From Desmodus rotundus (lineage: Eukaryota > Chordata > Mammalia > Chiroptera > Phyllostomidae): a stretch of 64,000 nucleotides of DNA. The stretch is from contig NC_071391.1 in the NCBI RefSeq assembly GCF_022682495.2, positions 10,949,680-11,013,679 on the forward strand, read 5' to 3'. The first letter of the stretch is position 1. Each line of letters starts with the position of its first letter. Shown piece after piece: positions 12,641 through 24,413 of this stretch. The notes below the pieces were generated by a model. That model was not told where the DNA came from, did no database searches, and saw only the letters and a program-made list of their open reading frames with translations. The translations under genes and the position numbers were made by a program.

Positions 12641-13000
12641 TTTTTTTATTCATAGAATAAGTACACATTGCATTCTCCTTAACACTTATTCAGCAAGTGT
12701 TTATTGTTCAGCTACTATCTCCCAGGACCTGTGCTAAGTGTGAAGATTACAGTTCTTGCCTATAAGGGTTTTCAGTCTGATGGTGGCAAGGGAAACATTA
12801 GCAGGTAGTTAAAACAGAGTGTACTAGATAGGACAGGGGAAGATGCTGCAGTGCACGGAGGACGGAGGTCAGCCCAGCTCTGTGGAGGCAGTGAACGCAA
12901 CTTGTGAGAAGAATTCAATTTGAGACTTTCCTACTGCTAGCACCAACTTGATTCTGATGAGAATAAGGAAAGCACTGACTGAAGGAAATCTAAGAGACTT
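12641..13000. other. Intergenic DNA
   Basis: Nothing supportable is seen. The stretch lies between two Ves SINE fragments. Confidence 0.4.
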
Positions 13001-13134
13001 TTTTTTAAGATTTATTTTTATTTTTACTTATTTTTAGAGAGAGGGGAAGGGAGGGAGAAAGAGAGAGAGAGAAATGTCAACGTGTGGTTGCCTCTCACAC
13101 ACCCCCAACTGGGGACCTGGCCCTCAACCCAGGT
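13001..13134 (-). mobile_element. Ves-type SINE, 5'-truncated
   Basis: Only the body and tail are present (complement of GGGGACCTGGCCCTCAACCC back to the AT-rich tail). The tRNA-related head is absent. Confidence 0.85.
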
Positions 13135-13229
13135 GTGATGAAGGAAGGAAGGATAAACTGTGACTAGAGTGTGATGAATGACAGCCACCTACAATTGAAA
13201 AAATAGTCCCCTTGGTATGTGCAGACAGG

Positions 13230-13390
13230 CATTCAATCCTACCTTGTCATTTACTAGCTATGAAGCACTGCATAAGTGTCATTGCTATTATTTTGATGGA
13301 GCCTCCATTTATTTAGCTCAGAGGTCAGGATAGAGTCCCTATTTCTTGGGGTTATTTGGAGGAGCCTATTCAATTCCCTTCATGAAAATT
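13230..13390 (+). mobile_element. MIR core fragment
   Basis: The text CAATCCTACC, then TCATTTACTAGCTATGAAGC, resembles the MIR core (CTCTGCCACTTACTAGCTGTG-type text). Divergence is high and the right end is uncertain. Confidence 0.5.
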
Positions 13391-14374
13391 GTCTCACAGG
13401 AAGAGCTCACCAAGGTGTTTGCCAAAGACCTGGTTTGTTTCATCATCCTGTTCACGGCAGTCTCTACTCAAGACGTCAGTGTTCATGAGAGGACTGAGCT
13501 CTGGAATTAAAAAGGAGACATAGATTAAAATAATTGCAAATTCAGACCATCACCAAAATATAAGATGGCACCTTTGTGTGTGTCTTACACGGAGGTATTA
13601 GGACAAATGGTGAATTTAAAATTATAGAAAATATGACTGAGTCATATGATCCCAGAGTGTTTCAATTAAACCCTAGAGGAGCGATTCCCAATGCAACACT
13701 CATTGCTGATACTTTTCAATCCGTCTGAGATTTGCTTTAAGAGCAGGTCTGTCCACGTTTGGGTATAAATATAGTTACATTTTACTACTTAGAGAGGCAA
13801 GAAACTTCCTAGATTAGAGGTTGAGAAAGCAGGTGCTTATCAGAATTAGAAGTAAGTCTTGGTGTTTTTACTGCTCTTATTTTGAGTTTGAAGGAAATTG
13901 TATTAAAGTCTCAAACTCAGGCCCATAAATCACATGCATTTTACATCTTTAAAAATCAGATTTTTTTTCTGACTTTGCAGATCAGTGGGCTAATAGTTTT
14001 GAGTCTTAGCTGTGAATGGGGACATGCTGTGGGCAAAGAAGCGGAGAGGGTAGGTCAGCTATGAAAAGTCTTAACTCTATTTCTTGCTATACTCATTACT
14101 TGCCTACTTCATGTAGTTTTTCCAAATACTTTAAATGATTTAATCCTATTTTATTACTTTTGACCATTGCGTTTCCCATTGTGCAGCTTGGAAAACTATG
14201 ATAAGACAGGGTAAGTACCTTGCAATTCTCATGGAATTCATAACTGACAAAGCCAGAATCAGAATCACTAAATGGAATTGGATTCATGAAACTCTGACTT
14301 TCTAAATACTAGAGTATTGACTTGTGAGACATCATGTTAGAACAGCTCTGGCATAACCTAGTTAGATTTATTTA

Positions 14375-14460
14375 TTTTGAAAAAATTGCAACTGAGCTAA
14401 ACGTTACCCAAGTTTACAGAGTAATTTGGTGACAGAGCCAGGTATAGGTTCCAGGCTCAT
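14375..14460 (-). mobile_element. MIR fragment
   Basis: The text resembles the reverse complement of the MIR core (TTACCCAAGTTTACAGAGTAA, then GACAGAGCCAGG, then GGTTCCAGGCTC). Confidence 0.55.
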
Positions 14461-16404
14461 CCAGAACCTTTGCTTGATGGAATTCTGCAAACACTGAGAG
14501 CAGCTTAATGAGTAGCTTAGTGTCCCCTTGTCTTGAGCATCTGATCATAAGGGCTGCTTGCTGATGAGTTAGGCATAGCGTACGCCTGTTATGGGGGTTG
14601 ATCTGCTCAGGTTGCATGTGTCAGGTTAACACAAGACATTCTGCTGGCCCTTAGGTTCACCTCTCACTCCAGAACCCTATTGTGCACTCTTCCCTTTCCT
14701 CAGAGATGCTCTTGTGAGCTGATACTCTTTGTTGACTACTTGCCTCTAAACATTTTGTAATTTGAATTTCAGTCATTTATCTTCTTAATTATTTGTAAGA
14801 ACATTTCTATGGTAGGGTGAAGAAGAAGAGGACAAAGAGGAAGAGCTAGAGGTAACCCCATTCACTCTTCTTCTCGTAAACAGAAAAGTTATTTTGAAAA
14901 TAGGTCAGGAGCAGGCAACTTTTTCCCTCTGTAATTCCCAATGGCATAAAATTTACATATGTCCCTGAGGACAAAATACAAATCTACTTCAGTCAGGTGT
15001 TTTTCCTATATCTCCTCATTTCTAGTAAATGAGGAAATCTTATTTACCAAGCTTTTAAGTTACCTATAGGATTGTTTCTTAAAAATGACTGGTCATTATG
15101 TTTATGTTGTTCATTTTGCACATATTCCTCATCTCCACTTTCACAAGCAAAAGTAGAAAAGTCATATTTTCCCCTGTGGATGTGTATGACAAATTTAACT
15201 TTGGTTCACCCTGTTGCCTCAAAATAGGGACCTGAAATCCTTTCTGTTTCAGTAGTGGGGTTTGAACCTCAACTACTTTCAGGGACAACAGGTTTATTGA
15301 AATTTCTGTTGATCTTTCTGGACAATATTTTACAGACATGTCACTGGTGCAAAATAATCAAGAAAGGCAAATATTCTGTTCCCTGCACACAAATGTAAGG
15401 ACACTTTCAGGCATGAGATGAAGGTTTTACAATTCATAGCGTTCTACTGTCCTTGAGCTGCTGGGTCATCTGCCTTTAGGTAGAGGCTCTCCTTGGCCGT
15501 GAACTAGGAAATCCCCAGGTTCCTTGTTCAGAAGATGTTCACATTTCCATCTGGCCTGACACAGGGAGCCAGAGCAGCTGTGATTTTCTTTCTCTGTAAA
15601 ACACAGTGTTCATAAACTTTTTTTCCCTTTCTCCACTTATCAGTACTTCTGCTCTGTGCCAGCTGGATGTTTCTGGATCCCTCACTGTCACTGAAGTTTG
15701 AGTCAAAACTATTTCTGATCCCATAGTCAGTGAGTGAGTGACATGCAGCAAATAGTCCTTCTGCAAATGAACCCCTTAGTCCAATTTCTTGCCATGTTTT
15801 TAGAGATTTAAAATTCTAATGTCCTGATCTTTTTTCCTCCAGTTTTCTGTGTTCGTGTAACCACCAACTATTCCCTCTATGGGATTTCCTGGGTTCAGGA
15901 GAATATGAAAGTATCTCCTAAGCCACCCTGCTGCTGTCCACAAGTCAATATGCTATTTTCAGAGTATTTCCTGCTCGATGCTTCTTGACGAGAAGTTGTG
16001 TCTACTGATGATGGCTGCTATTCTCTAGTGAAGGTCATATTTTTGTATGGAAGACATAGTTAAAGATGAATGAAGTGAAAGATTTGCATGTTAGGAAACA
16101 ATTCAGCTGGGAGTTTCTGCTCTCTTCTGCATGAACTCTGCACACACACATGACTAGCAGTCCGAAAAAGGCCACATTTGTTATCTTGGCATTTGCTCTT
16201 TATCCTTCCTAGAACACCCTGCTTAAAATCACGTTACTGCTTGTTCTCTTCCTCCTTCAGTTTGTTGTTATAAAAGTCACCTTTCCTTATGTTTCTTTGC
16301 TGATGTTACTTTCTAAAATTTTATCACCCTTTCCCCAATCTTTATTTTCTTAATTTTTCTCTATAACAGTGCCATTTGAAACACTATGTAGTTACTTGCA
16401 GTAA

Positions 16405-16535
16405 TATCTGTCTCCGTCCACTAGAATGCGATGCCAGAAGGGCAGAGGTTTTTGAAGTTTTTGTTCATTTTGTATCTACAGTGCCTAATCACAAGCTATG
16501 TTGAGTATCCATAATTACTGGTTTTGTGAACTTTT
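16405..16535 (+). mobile_element. L2 3' end fragment
   Basis: The text CTGTCTCCGTCCACTAGAATG, then GAAGGGCAGAGG, then ATCTACAGTGCCTAATCAC follows the L2 3' UTR pattern in the sense direction. Confidence 0.6.
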
Positions 16536-17923
16536 CATTTGATGTTCACAATGGTTTGAGAGGGAGGCAGAATAGATATTGTAATTTTCCTTACATTGGA
16601 AAAATTAAGTAACTTGTGGTTAAGAATAGTTATATATTATGAAAAATTATTATTAGTATAATCTACAAATGTTTATTAAGTACTTAATATTCTGGATAAA
16701 GGAGATATATTTGTCACTGTCTTTCTAAATTTTTTACTAAAGCAAGTTTTAGTGACATTTTAAAGTCAGGCAAGCATTGGGCAGGTTTAAAACATTTAAG
16801 AATGAGAGAAAGAGAAAAAAATTAGAGCAACTTGAGAGAAAGAAAGAAGAGATTCAGTACTGGTTGTGACATGCAAGAGAGGGAAAAAGCCACATAAATT
16901 GTAATGCTTTAGGTCAATACAAGTTATGATTAACTACTAACTATGCAAAACTTATTTCTTTTCTTTGTCAACATACTATATCCATGTTCTAGACCATCCT
17001 CAAAATACTGTGTGACTATTCCTTTGATTTGACTCTTCCTTGTTTACTTATTTACCATCTGTTTATGGGAGAACTGTGATGGTGCCTTTCTGAATTGTGG
17101 TTCTGGGAACACGTGCATTAGAATCTTCTGGATAATTCTTACATGTGAAGGTTCAAGTATCTCACAGCAGACTTTCTGAAACAATTTTCCTTAATTTGCT
17201 TGATGAACAAGTTTTTCAAGCAATTGCTTAAAAAGGACTTAATTCTCCTGAGGATATGGCATCATGGAGAGCATGGGGATGGATAGAAAGATGAGTAAAA
17301 CATTGCATGTAATTCATTCTTTCATGCTTACATTATTTCTTTTCTTTTTAAACCTAGTATATAAATATGTGCTTAGAAGCCAAAAATGCTTTGTCCCTAC
17401 CTCTGAAGAACTAATATATGGGTAGAAAGTAGATGTATTATGGTCACATTATGTGCAACAAAATAAATTAGTGGTATTTAGGGCAGGCTGGAAGGGGAAG
17501 GCAAAGGGATGAGTTCAAGTTCATGTATGACAGATGTGGTATGAAAAATGTGTCATGAAAAACTGGCCTTTAAACTGGGCCTTATAGGATGAATAAAGTT
17601 TGAGAGGCAAAAAATAGTTCATGGATACGGGATATGTATGGATATGTGGATATAAGTTGTACATATTGATTTAAATATGGATATAAGTATAGGTATGTAT
17701 AGGTATATCTATAAGTGTAGACAAGAGAAATATAACAGTATAAAATTTAAAGGCAAAAAATATAAATGGTTCAGCAGAAGTACAAATTTTGTTTATTATA
17801 GTGTTCATTTTGAAGGACATGGATTTTGGAGAAAAAAACATGTCAATAATTAATAACATGATTTGTACATTCCTGTCTGCCCCATTTCCATTTGTTTCAA
17901 GTTCAGGCACAGACTCTCAGAAA

Positions 17924-18898
17924 ATGCCCATCGCAAATGACAGTGAAATAACAGAATTCATTCTCCTGGGGCTCACAGGTTGCCCTGAACTCCAGCCTCT
18001 CCTCTTCGTGCTGTTTCTGGTGGTGTACCTGGTCACTCTCTTGGGCAACCTGGGCATGATAGCATTGATCAGACTGGACTCTCGCCTTCACACGCCCATG
18101 TACTTCTTCCTCACTAACCTAGCCTTTGTTGACTTGTGCTATTCCTCCAACGCCACCCCGCAGATGCTGACTAACTTCCTCTCAGAGAAGAAGACAATCA
18201 CCTTTGCTGGCTGCTTTACACAGTGTTACATTTTCATTGCGCTCCTCCTCACTGAGTTTTACATGCTGGCAGCCATGGCCTATGACCGCTACGTGGCCAT
18301 ATGCAACCCTCTGCGCTACAGTGTGAAAATGTCCAGGTGGGTGTGCATCTGCTTGGCCACCTTTCCTTATGTCTATGGCTTCTCAGATGGCCTGTTACAG
18401 GCCATCCTGACCTTCCGCTTGACCTTCTGTAGATCCAACGTCATCAACCACTTCTACTGTGCTGACCCGCCACTCATTAAGCTTTCCTGCTCTGACACTT
18501 ATGTCAAAGAGCATGCCATGCTCATATCAGCTGGCTTCAATCTCTCCAGCTCCCTCACCATCATCCTGGTGTCCTATGCCTTCATCATTGCTGCCATCCT
18601 CCGGATCAAATCAGCAGAGGGGAGGCACAAAGCATTCTCCACCTGTGCTTCCCACATGATGGCTGTTACCCTATTTTATGGGACACTCTTCTGTATGTAT
18701 GTAAGACCACCAACAGATAAGACTGTTGAGGAATCCAAGATAATAGCCGTCTTCTACACCTTTGTGAGTCCAGTGCTTAATCCACTGATCTATAGTTTGC
18801 GGAACAAAGATGTAAAGCGGGCATTGAAGAACGTCCTCAGACGAAATAAGGTCACTAAGATGGCAATGCCTCCACTTTCCAATAAACCATACCTCTAA
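17924..18898 (+). CDS. OR5M11: Olfactory receptor OR5M11, intact
   Basis: Class II odorant receptor of 324 residues from the ATG at 17924. The frame stays open 45 codons further back to 17789, but the conserved start is [12 protein letters not shown] (glycosylation site N5-D-S). Motifs: LHTPMYFF 55-62, C97, [10 protein letters not shown] 118-127, [10 protein letters not shown] in TM4, [15 protein letters not shown] in loop 2, [11 protein letters not shown] in TM6, and [12 protein letters not shown] in TM7. Nearly every stretch agrees with human OR5M11 from memory, including [19 protein letters not shown] and [18 protein letters not shown], so I call it the orthologue. The human protein I recall carries a disrupted YVAIYDPLRY stretch where this copy has the family-typical [10 protein letters not shown]. 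The C-terminus is about 15-20 residues longer than usual (ending NKPYL). Single copy in this window. Confidence 0.95.
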   Translation: MPIANDSEITEFILLGLTGCPELQPLLFVLFLVVYLVTLLGNLGMIALIRLDSRLHTPMYFFLTNLAFVDLCYSSNATPQMLTNFLSEKKTITFAGCFTQCYIFIALLLTEFYMLAAMAYDRYVAICNPLRYSVKMSRWVCICLATFPYVYGFSDGLLQAILTFRLTFCRSNVINHFYCADPPLIKLSCSDTYVKEHAMLISAGFNLSSSLTIILVSYAFIIAAILRIKSAEGRHKAFSTCASHMMAVTLFYGTLFCMYVRPPTDKTVEESKIIAVFYTFVSPVLNPLIYSLRNKDVKRALKNVLRRNKVTKMAMPPLSNKPYL

Positions 18899-19664
18899 AC
18901 CTTTGGCTCAAATGTCTTTGCATCTGGATGACGAATTTGGTGTTCTGTATGGGTATGTCTCAAGCAGCTCAGTAAAAATCTCAGATCTGGGAAAAAGATA
19001 AACGAACTACATCTGTTAGTCTCTGCCCTTATCCCTCGAAATGTGATCCTTGGACTAGCAGCATCAGCATTGCCTTGAGGTTTTTGAAGAACGGGACATC
19101 ACATTCTGTCCCTCAGCTCTACCACATCCACATCTGTGCTTTCACCACATCCTGGATGATTCGTAGACACGTCAAATCCGAGGGGCAGTGCTCCAACTGG
19201 AACCTCCCTGCTGTCACGACCTGGAACACTGGCATGCTCTTGTTGTCTATAGCAGTAGAAGGGAGAAACACGCTTTCAGCCCAGTGCCTTGAATTTATTC
19301 TGTTCTTATTGCCATCTGTCTTTAAGAAACGCACCTTTCTGTACTACTCTCCTGAGTCGCTAAAACAAAATCAAAAGTACACATCATAACAGTGGTTTCT
19401 GTTTCTCGTGAATGTGCTTGTGTAATGATCGATGTGGGAATGGGTAGAGGGAGGGCTAGAATGAGCATTCTTTCCTAGACATGAGTTTGTGGCCTCTGAG
19501 ATGTAAGATTTTACTTCCTTCCTCTGAAATGCAACACTGGGTCCATAAACTCAGGTCTAGGAAAAGAATGAATGCTTTCTATTACACTTGGGTTGGAAAA
19601 TTTAGATTTCACGGTGCTTTCCATCCCTGTGACTATTTTGTAACTACTAATTTGTGCTCTTAAA

Positions 19665-19850
19665 GTACATGAGAGGGAATATAGTCAATAATATTACAAT
19701 TACTATGTATGATTCCAGGTGGGTAGTGAAGATATCAAGGGGAATACTTTGTAAAGTATGTGATTGTTTAGCCACCATATTGAACACCTGAAACAGATAC
19801 AAAATAATATTGAAAGTAAATTGCAATTGAAAAAAAAACTTTTAAAAAAT
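19665..19850 (+). mobile_element. L1 3' end fragment (old)
   Basis: The text GGAATATAGTCAATAATATTAC, then ACTATGTATGATTCCAGG, then ACACCTGAAACAGATACAAAA, ending in an A-rich tail, matches the 3' end of a laurasiatherian-type L1. Confidence 0.65.
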
Positions 19851-20194
19851 TTAGATTTTGTTTATGGTCACCTTTTATCTTCTTTTCTACTTTTTAAAAG
19901 TGAATGTTTGGATTATTAGTTTGAGTATTGCTTTATTTCTCATATATATTTTATACATTTCGGTTAAACACTGCTTTACCTGGGGATCACTAATATTGAT
20001 ATTTTTCATCTTTTAGTTTGCAATAGTTTCTTATTTACCCAGTGACTTTTTGTCCTATACGTTATTTAGAAAATAGTGCTTACTTACCATAAACTTGGGA
20101 TTTAAAAGATATTTCATTGTTATACATTTTTAATTTAATTTAATTGTCAGAGAACAGTAGCCTTATGATTTAGTCTTGAAAATTTATTGACTAG

Positions 20195-20680
20195 TATTTT
20201 TTCAAGGTTTGTTGAGATATAATTGACATATAACAAGGTGTAAGCTTAAAATGTACAAATGATAATTTGATACATGTATTATATTGTGAACTAATTATCA
20301 AAATAATGTTAGTTAACACATCTATCATCTCACATAATAGTAATTATTTTTTGTGGTGGTGAAAACATTTAAGATTCCCTGTCCTAACACTTCTAACTAT
20401 ATGAAACAGTATTCTTTTTCAAAAAATTCTCATCCAAGGATATATTCACTGATTCAGTATTCTTAATTGTAGTCACCATGCCATACATTAGGTCTCCAGA
20501 ACTTACTCATATTCTAAGTAGAAGTTTGTACACTTTGATCAATATTTTCCCCATTCCCCTATCTCCCAGCCACTGCCAACCACCATTCAATTCTGCTTCT
20601 ATGAGTTTAGCTTTGTAAGATTTCAAATAAATGCGAGATTACACAGCACTTGTCTTTCTGTTTCTTCCTGAAGTAGAATA
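20195..20680 (-). mobile_element. Old L1 fragment, antisense
   Basis: The stretch beginning TTTGTTGAGATATAATTGACAT and continuing with TTTGATCAATATTTTCCCCATT and CACTGCCAACCACCATTCAA is the familiar reverse complement of an L1M 3' region. Confidence 0.7.
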
Positions 20681-20689
20681 TAAAACTGC

Positions 20690-21631
20690 GTGATTATTAA
20701 AAGGGAGTGACATACTAAAATATGTTTGTGTCTGCAAGAATTAATACACAGGTTCTCTACTTATCAATCTCATTGCCTATGCTTTGAAATTAACTTGAGT
20801 TCTAATGATGCAAATCAATATTAAGTTCTATTACACAGTTAAGAAGCCAATTTCAAAGAGTATTGAACAGTAAGGAATATTCTTATGTTACTATTTAGTT
20901 TTAAAGCACTAAAACCAAATATTCATGGATACTTGAGCAGTTGTTATATGGAAATTGTTCATGGGTACACAAGAATGGAAAAGTGATATGTAAAATTGTA
21001 TAACAATAGTTGTTAATACTGTTGTAGGAACAAATTTTATTCAATTCTTTTATAGAAAAGGAACATTCTAAATCAGAAATACATACTCAATTAAGAAGAA
21101 AATCTGTTTTGAGTAAATGAAGTTAATGTTAAAAATAATGGAGTTATAAACACATAAAATATTATGTTCCTTGTTGAAATAATAAAGCACATTGTATTAT
21201 ATTTAAGATAAGTACACTAAAAATGTACCAAATATATAGTGATTAAAAACCATCAAAATTAGAGATTTGAATTTCTTTTGAGGACATAATCAGCTTTCAT
21301 TAAAGGAAACCTTATAATAATATATGAAAATAAATCATTTTCATATTCAGGAAATATATTGTAATGCACTTCACTTTGTTTGTAGGAGTAGCTCAGTGAT
21401 ATTCAATATTAGTAAGCAAGAAAGTGAAAGGAAAAAGTTATTGACTAGTTGATTAATTATACATAAGATCTTGAGTGAGACTAAAACATGACCTGTTTAA
21501 TCATAAACAGCTGGCTTCAGCTGCTGTGTTTCCTACCAACCATCATTCATAAATAACTTTCTCATTCATTCTTTCCCCAAGATTCTCACTTGATCCCAAG
21601 CTATGCATACATAAAAAATATTACTGTTTAT
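20690..21631. other. Segment paralogous to about 46640-47500
   Basis: Patches align in order with the non-coding DNA left of the second antisense OR pseudogene (for example TCATAAACAGC at 21503 and 47383, and the CAATATTAAG patch at 20818). It marks an old duplication that carried the pseudogene. AT-rich, no gene. Confidence 0.6.
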
Positions 21632-22851
21632 CATCATGCTGTTGTCTATGTTTATGAGGGGTTTTTGGCTTAATCACTTCCCCTTTTTTATCCAGACCAT
21701 TAACCTTCTTCCCCTTTAATAATTGTCAGTCTGTTTTCTGTCTCCATGAATCTGTTTTTCTATTTGGTTTGTTTATTTTGTTCGCTACATTCCACGTATA
21801 AGTGAAATCACATGGTGTTTGTCTTTCTCTTATTGGCTTATTTCGCTTAGTGTAATACCCTCTAGGTCCATCCATGACATCAAAAAAGGTAAGATTTCCA
21901 TTTTTTTATGGCTGACTAGCATTCCATCATGTAAATGTACCACAGCTTTTTTATCCACTCATCTCCTGGGCACTTGGGTTGCTTGCTAATCTTGGCTATT
22001 TTAAATAATGCCCCAATGAACGTAGGGGTGCATATGTTATTTTGAATAAGTGTTTTGTTTTTCTTCAGGTATATTCCCAGAAGTGAAATCACAAGTTGGG
22101 GGCAAGTAGAAGGAAAATGAGGATAAGTGGTTGTTGGGGACCACTCTGTGGATTCTGAGACTGCAGCCTTGAGAGCAGGCTGTGAAAGGGGTTAGTTAGT
22201 AAGTCTCCCTGGAAAATCAGGTAATGCAGGTGGCAGACATGACCTGACTCTAACACGGAGGGTTCCCATAGAAATCAGGCCTGATAAATACATTGTATCC
22301 TTTGAAGTTTGTTCTCTTTTGTATAAGCCTGGTGATATAAACTGGATGTTTAAGACATAAGGAGTAAACTCCTTGTCTCATTAAATACATCGTAAAGACC
22401 CTCTGGTGTCAGCAGGACTAACGGGCCCTGACCTACGACAAATCTCTGTGTTCCTTCAATTGTTATCTATAGATAATGCCTGCTTTTGTATGACTATAGC
22501 CTTTTTGACTTTGATTGATGGACTCTGCATGTATGCTACATACACCTAGACATACCATTCCCAATAAAAGCCATTTGGGAGAAGTGCTCGGCACATTCCC
22601 TACTACAGGGAATCCCTAATACAGGGAATCCTTTCCCACTGAAACAGCAACATTGTCTGGGATGACTTATTTCTCATCCGCAGATGGGAGGAATTCTGTG
22701 GGCTGGAGTTCCTCCCACAGATGGTGATGGAGAAGTCTTTGGGTGGTAAGCACACAATACAATATACAGATAAAGTATAAAATTGTACACTTGACACCTA
22801 TATAATTTTATTAACCACTGTCACCTCAATAAATTCAGTAAAAATCAAAAC
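21632..22851 (-). mobile_element. L1 with 5' inversion, interrupted by an LTR
   Basis: The left part (21632 to about 22131) is L1 ORF2/3' sequence in antisense. The right part (about 22720-22851) is L1 3' UTR in sense, ending AATAAATTCAGTAAAAATCAAA. This is the structure of twin-priming. The flanks carry a diverged duplication (AAATATTACTGTTTAT left, AAATAGTACTGTTATT right). The paralogous empty site at about 47495-47510 confirms an insertion. No open ORF2 remains. Confidence 0.75.
22132..22719 (+). mobile_element. Solo LTR of an endogenous retrovirus
   Basis: About 588 bases, starting TGTTGGGGACCAC and ending TCCCACA, with the TG/CA termini of a retroviral LTR. A polyadenylation signal (CCAATAAAAGCC) lies at about 22561-22572, about 150 bases from the 3' end, where an R/U5 border would fall. 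The TGTTGGGGACC start recalls class II (ERV2/ERVK-like) LTRs. No internal viral genes or primer-binding site follow, so it is a solo LTR or a remnant. The flanking 6-mers (AGTGGT and GATGGT) are not a clean duplication. Confidence 0.6.
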
Positions 22852-22881
22852 AAATAGTACTGTTATTTCAGAGAATTTCAT

Positions 22882-23330
22882 TCAGGAACAACCACCAAGG
22901 AATACAATTTTATTTTTTGAGACTCTTTTTTTTCCATTAGGAAACTGTTGAATAGAACTTTTCTTCATTGCATGAAAGTTTCTCATAAACACTCTTCTTA
23001 AAGGCTGTTTCACAATGTTCTTCCTCAGAGTGTACATGAATGGATTCAGCATGAACTCACAAAAACAAACAAACAAACAAACAAACACAAACAGACAAAA
23101 AGAACACTGCCAGAATTTTCCCTTGCTCAACAGACTGCTTATTTGCTGCTCTGAGATACATCCAAACAAGGACCCATCAAACATAGTGACAGCTGTCAGG
23201 TGGGAGCCACAGGTGGATAAGGCTTTGCGCTGTCTTCCCTGGAATGGATCCTCATAATGTCGATGAAAATGAAAAGGTAGGAGATGTACCCCCTTGCACA
23301 AGCTTTCATCCTGCTCTCCGTTCACGAGTC
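22882..23330 (-). pseudogene. Olfactory receptor pseudogene, C-terminal part
   Basis: Minus-strand remnant covering TM5 to the C-terminus only. The TM6 signature [16 protein letters not shown] is readable. Upstream, TM5 text (SYLFIF) is in another frame, so a frameshift lies near the TM5-TM6 loop. After TM6 the expected CMYLRAANKQS-type text is readable only in a shifted frame. A (GTTT)n/(AAAC)n expansion disrupts TM7, followed by a degenerate FMLNPFMYTLRKN. Everything N-terminal to TM5 is replaced by an L1 at about 23335. It is related to the pseudogene at 47505-47945. Not a functional receptor. Confidence 0.88.
23061..23086. repeat. (AAAC)n microsatellite inside the OR pseudogene
   Basis: About six tandem AAAC units. 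On the coding strand they read GTTT and encode a run of FVCLFVC-like residues in place of TM7. Confidence 0.9.
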
Positions 23331-23334
23331 TGTC

Positions 23335-24413
23335 CCTATTTTCCTTGTTAGTTCAGTTTTTTCATTAGATTCTACATATGAGGGAAATAATATGGTATTT
23401 GTCTTTCTCTGACTGGCTTATTTCACTTAGCATTATGTACTCAGATTCATCCATACTGTCACAAAAGGTAAAATCTTCCTCTTTTTTATGGCCTAGCAGA
23501 ATTCCATTGTGTAAATGTCCCATAGTTGTTTTATCCACTCATCTACCGATGGACACTTGGGCTGCTTCCATATCTTGGTGATTGTAAATGATGCTGCAAT
23601 GAACATAGGGGTGCTTACGTTCTTTTGAATTAGTATTTTGGGTTCCTTCAGATATATTGCTAGAAGTGGGATTGCTGGATCAAAAGGCAGATCCGTTTTT
23701 AAATTTTTGAGGTATCTCCATACTGCTTTCCAAAGTGGCTGCAACAACCTGCCATCCCATCAACAATGCAAAAAGGTTCCCCTTTCCCCACACACTCCTT
23801 TGCCCATTTTTTAATTGGGTGGTTTGTTTTATTGGTGTTGAGTTTTGTAAATGCTTTATAAATGTTGTATATTAACCCCTTATCAGATATATTGGCAAAT
23901 ATGTTTTCTCATTCTGTGAGTTGTCTTTTTATTTTGTTGATGATTTCTTTTGCTGTGCAAAAATTTTTAGTTTGATGTAGTCCCATTGTTTTATTTTTCC
24001 TTTTGTTTCCCCTGTCTGTGGAGATATACCTGATAAAAAACTTCTATGAGTAATGTCCAAGATTTTGCTGCCTATGTTTTTGTCTAGGATTTTTATGGTT
24101 TTGGGTCTAACATTTAAATCTTTGTTCCATTTTGAATTTATTCTTGTGTGTGATGTAAGGAGGTGGTCTAGTTTAATTTTTCTGCTTGTATCTGTCCAAT
24201 TTTCCCAGCACCATTTATTGAATAAACTATCTTTTGCCCATTGTATGTGCTTGCTTCCTAAATCTAATATTAACTGACTATAAAGGAGTGGGTTTATTTC
24301 TGAGCTCTCTAATCTCTTCCATTGATTTATGGGTCTCTTTTTAGGCCAGTACCATGTTGTTTTGATTACTATGACCCTATAGTATAATTTGGATTTCATC
24401 CATGATGTAATTG
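23335..24413 (-). mobile_element. L1 ORF2 3' portion, 5'-truncated, broken
   Basis: Minus-strand frames carry L1 ORF2 C-terminal text: an [17 protein letters not shown] / CPSVDEWIKQLWDIYTMEF segment in 23493-23747, and a [20 protein letters not shown] / SKWNKDLNVRPKTIKILD segment in 23929-24399. Stops and frame changes separate them, so it is dead. Its 5' end is at about 24413. The same internal L1 point (24272) is where tandem units 2 and 3 begin, making this element part of the duplication breakpoint. Confidence 0.9.

Larger units (their letters stand above)
13391..17923. other. Long intergenic stretch before OR5M11
   Basis: No coding region is supported. Old repeat fragments at 14375-14460 and 16405-16535 are listed separately. 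The short open frames, up to 86 codons on either strand, have no recognisable motifs. AT-rich simple sequence (GTATA/GGATAT-like) lies at about 17625-17720, just before the OR exon. The 5' non-coding exon of the next OR may be here. Confidence 0.5.
18899..20689. other. Intergenic DNA with two old L1 fragments
   Basis: No gene is seen. The 104-codon frame starting at 19075 has no motif and overlaps an antisense frame of similar length. L1 pieces are listed separately. Confidence 0.5.

Noticed and set aside
17789..17923. Upstream in-frame start that would lengthen OR5M11 by 45 residues
   Set aside because: The extension has no OR features and crosses possible splice-acceptor sequence. The conserved OR N-terminus begins at 17924.
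23493..24399. Protein-coding gene on the minus strand (84 and 156 codons)
   Set aside because: Both frames are L1 ORF2 C-terminal fragments separated by frame breaks.
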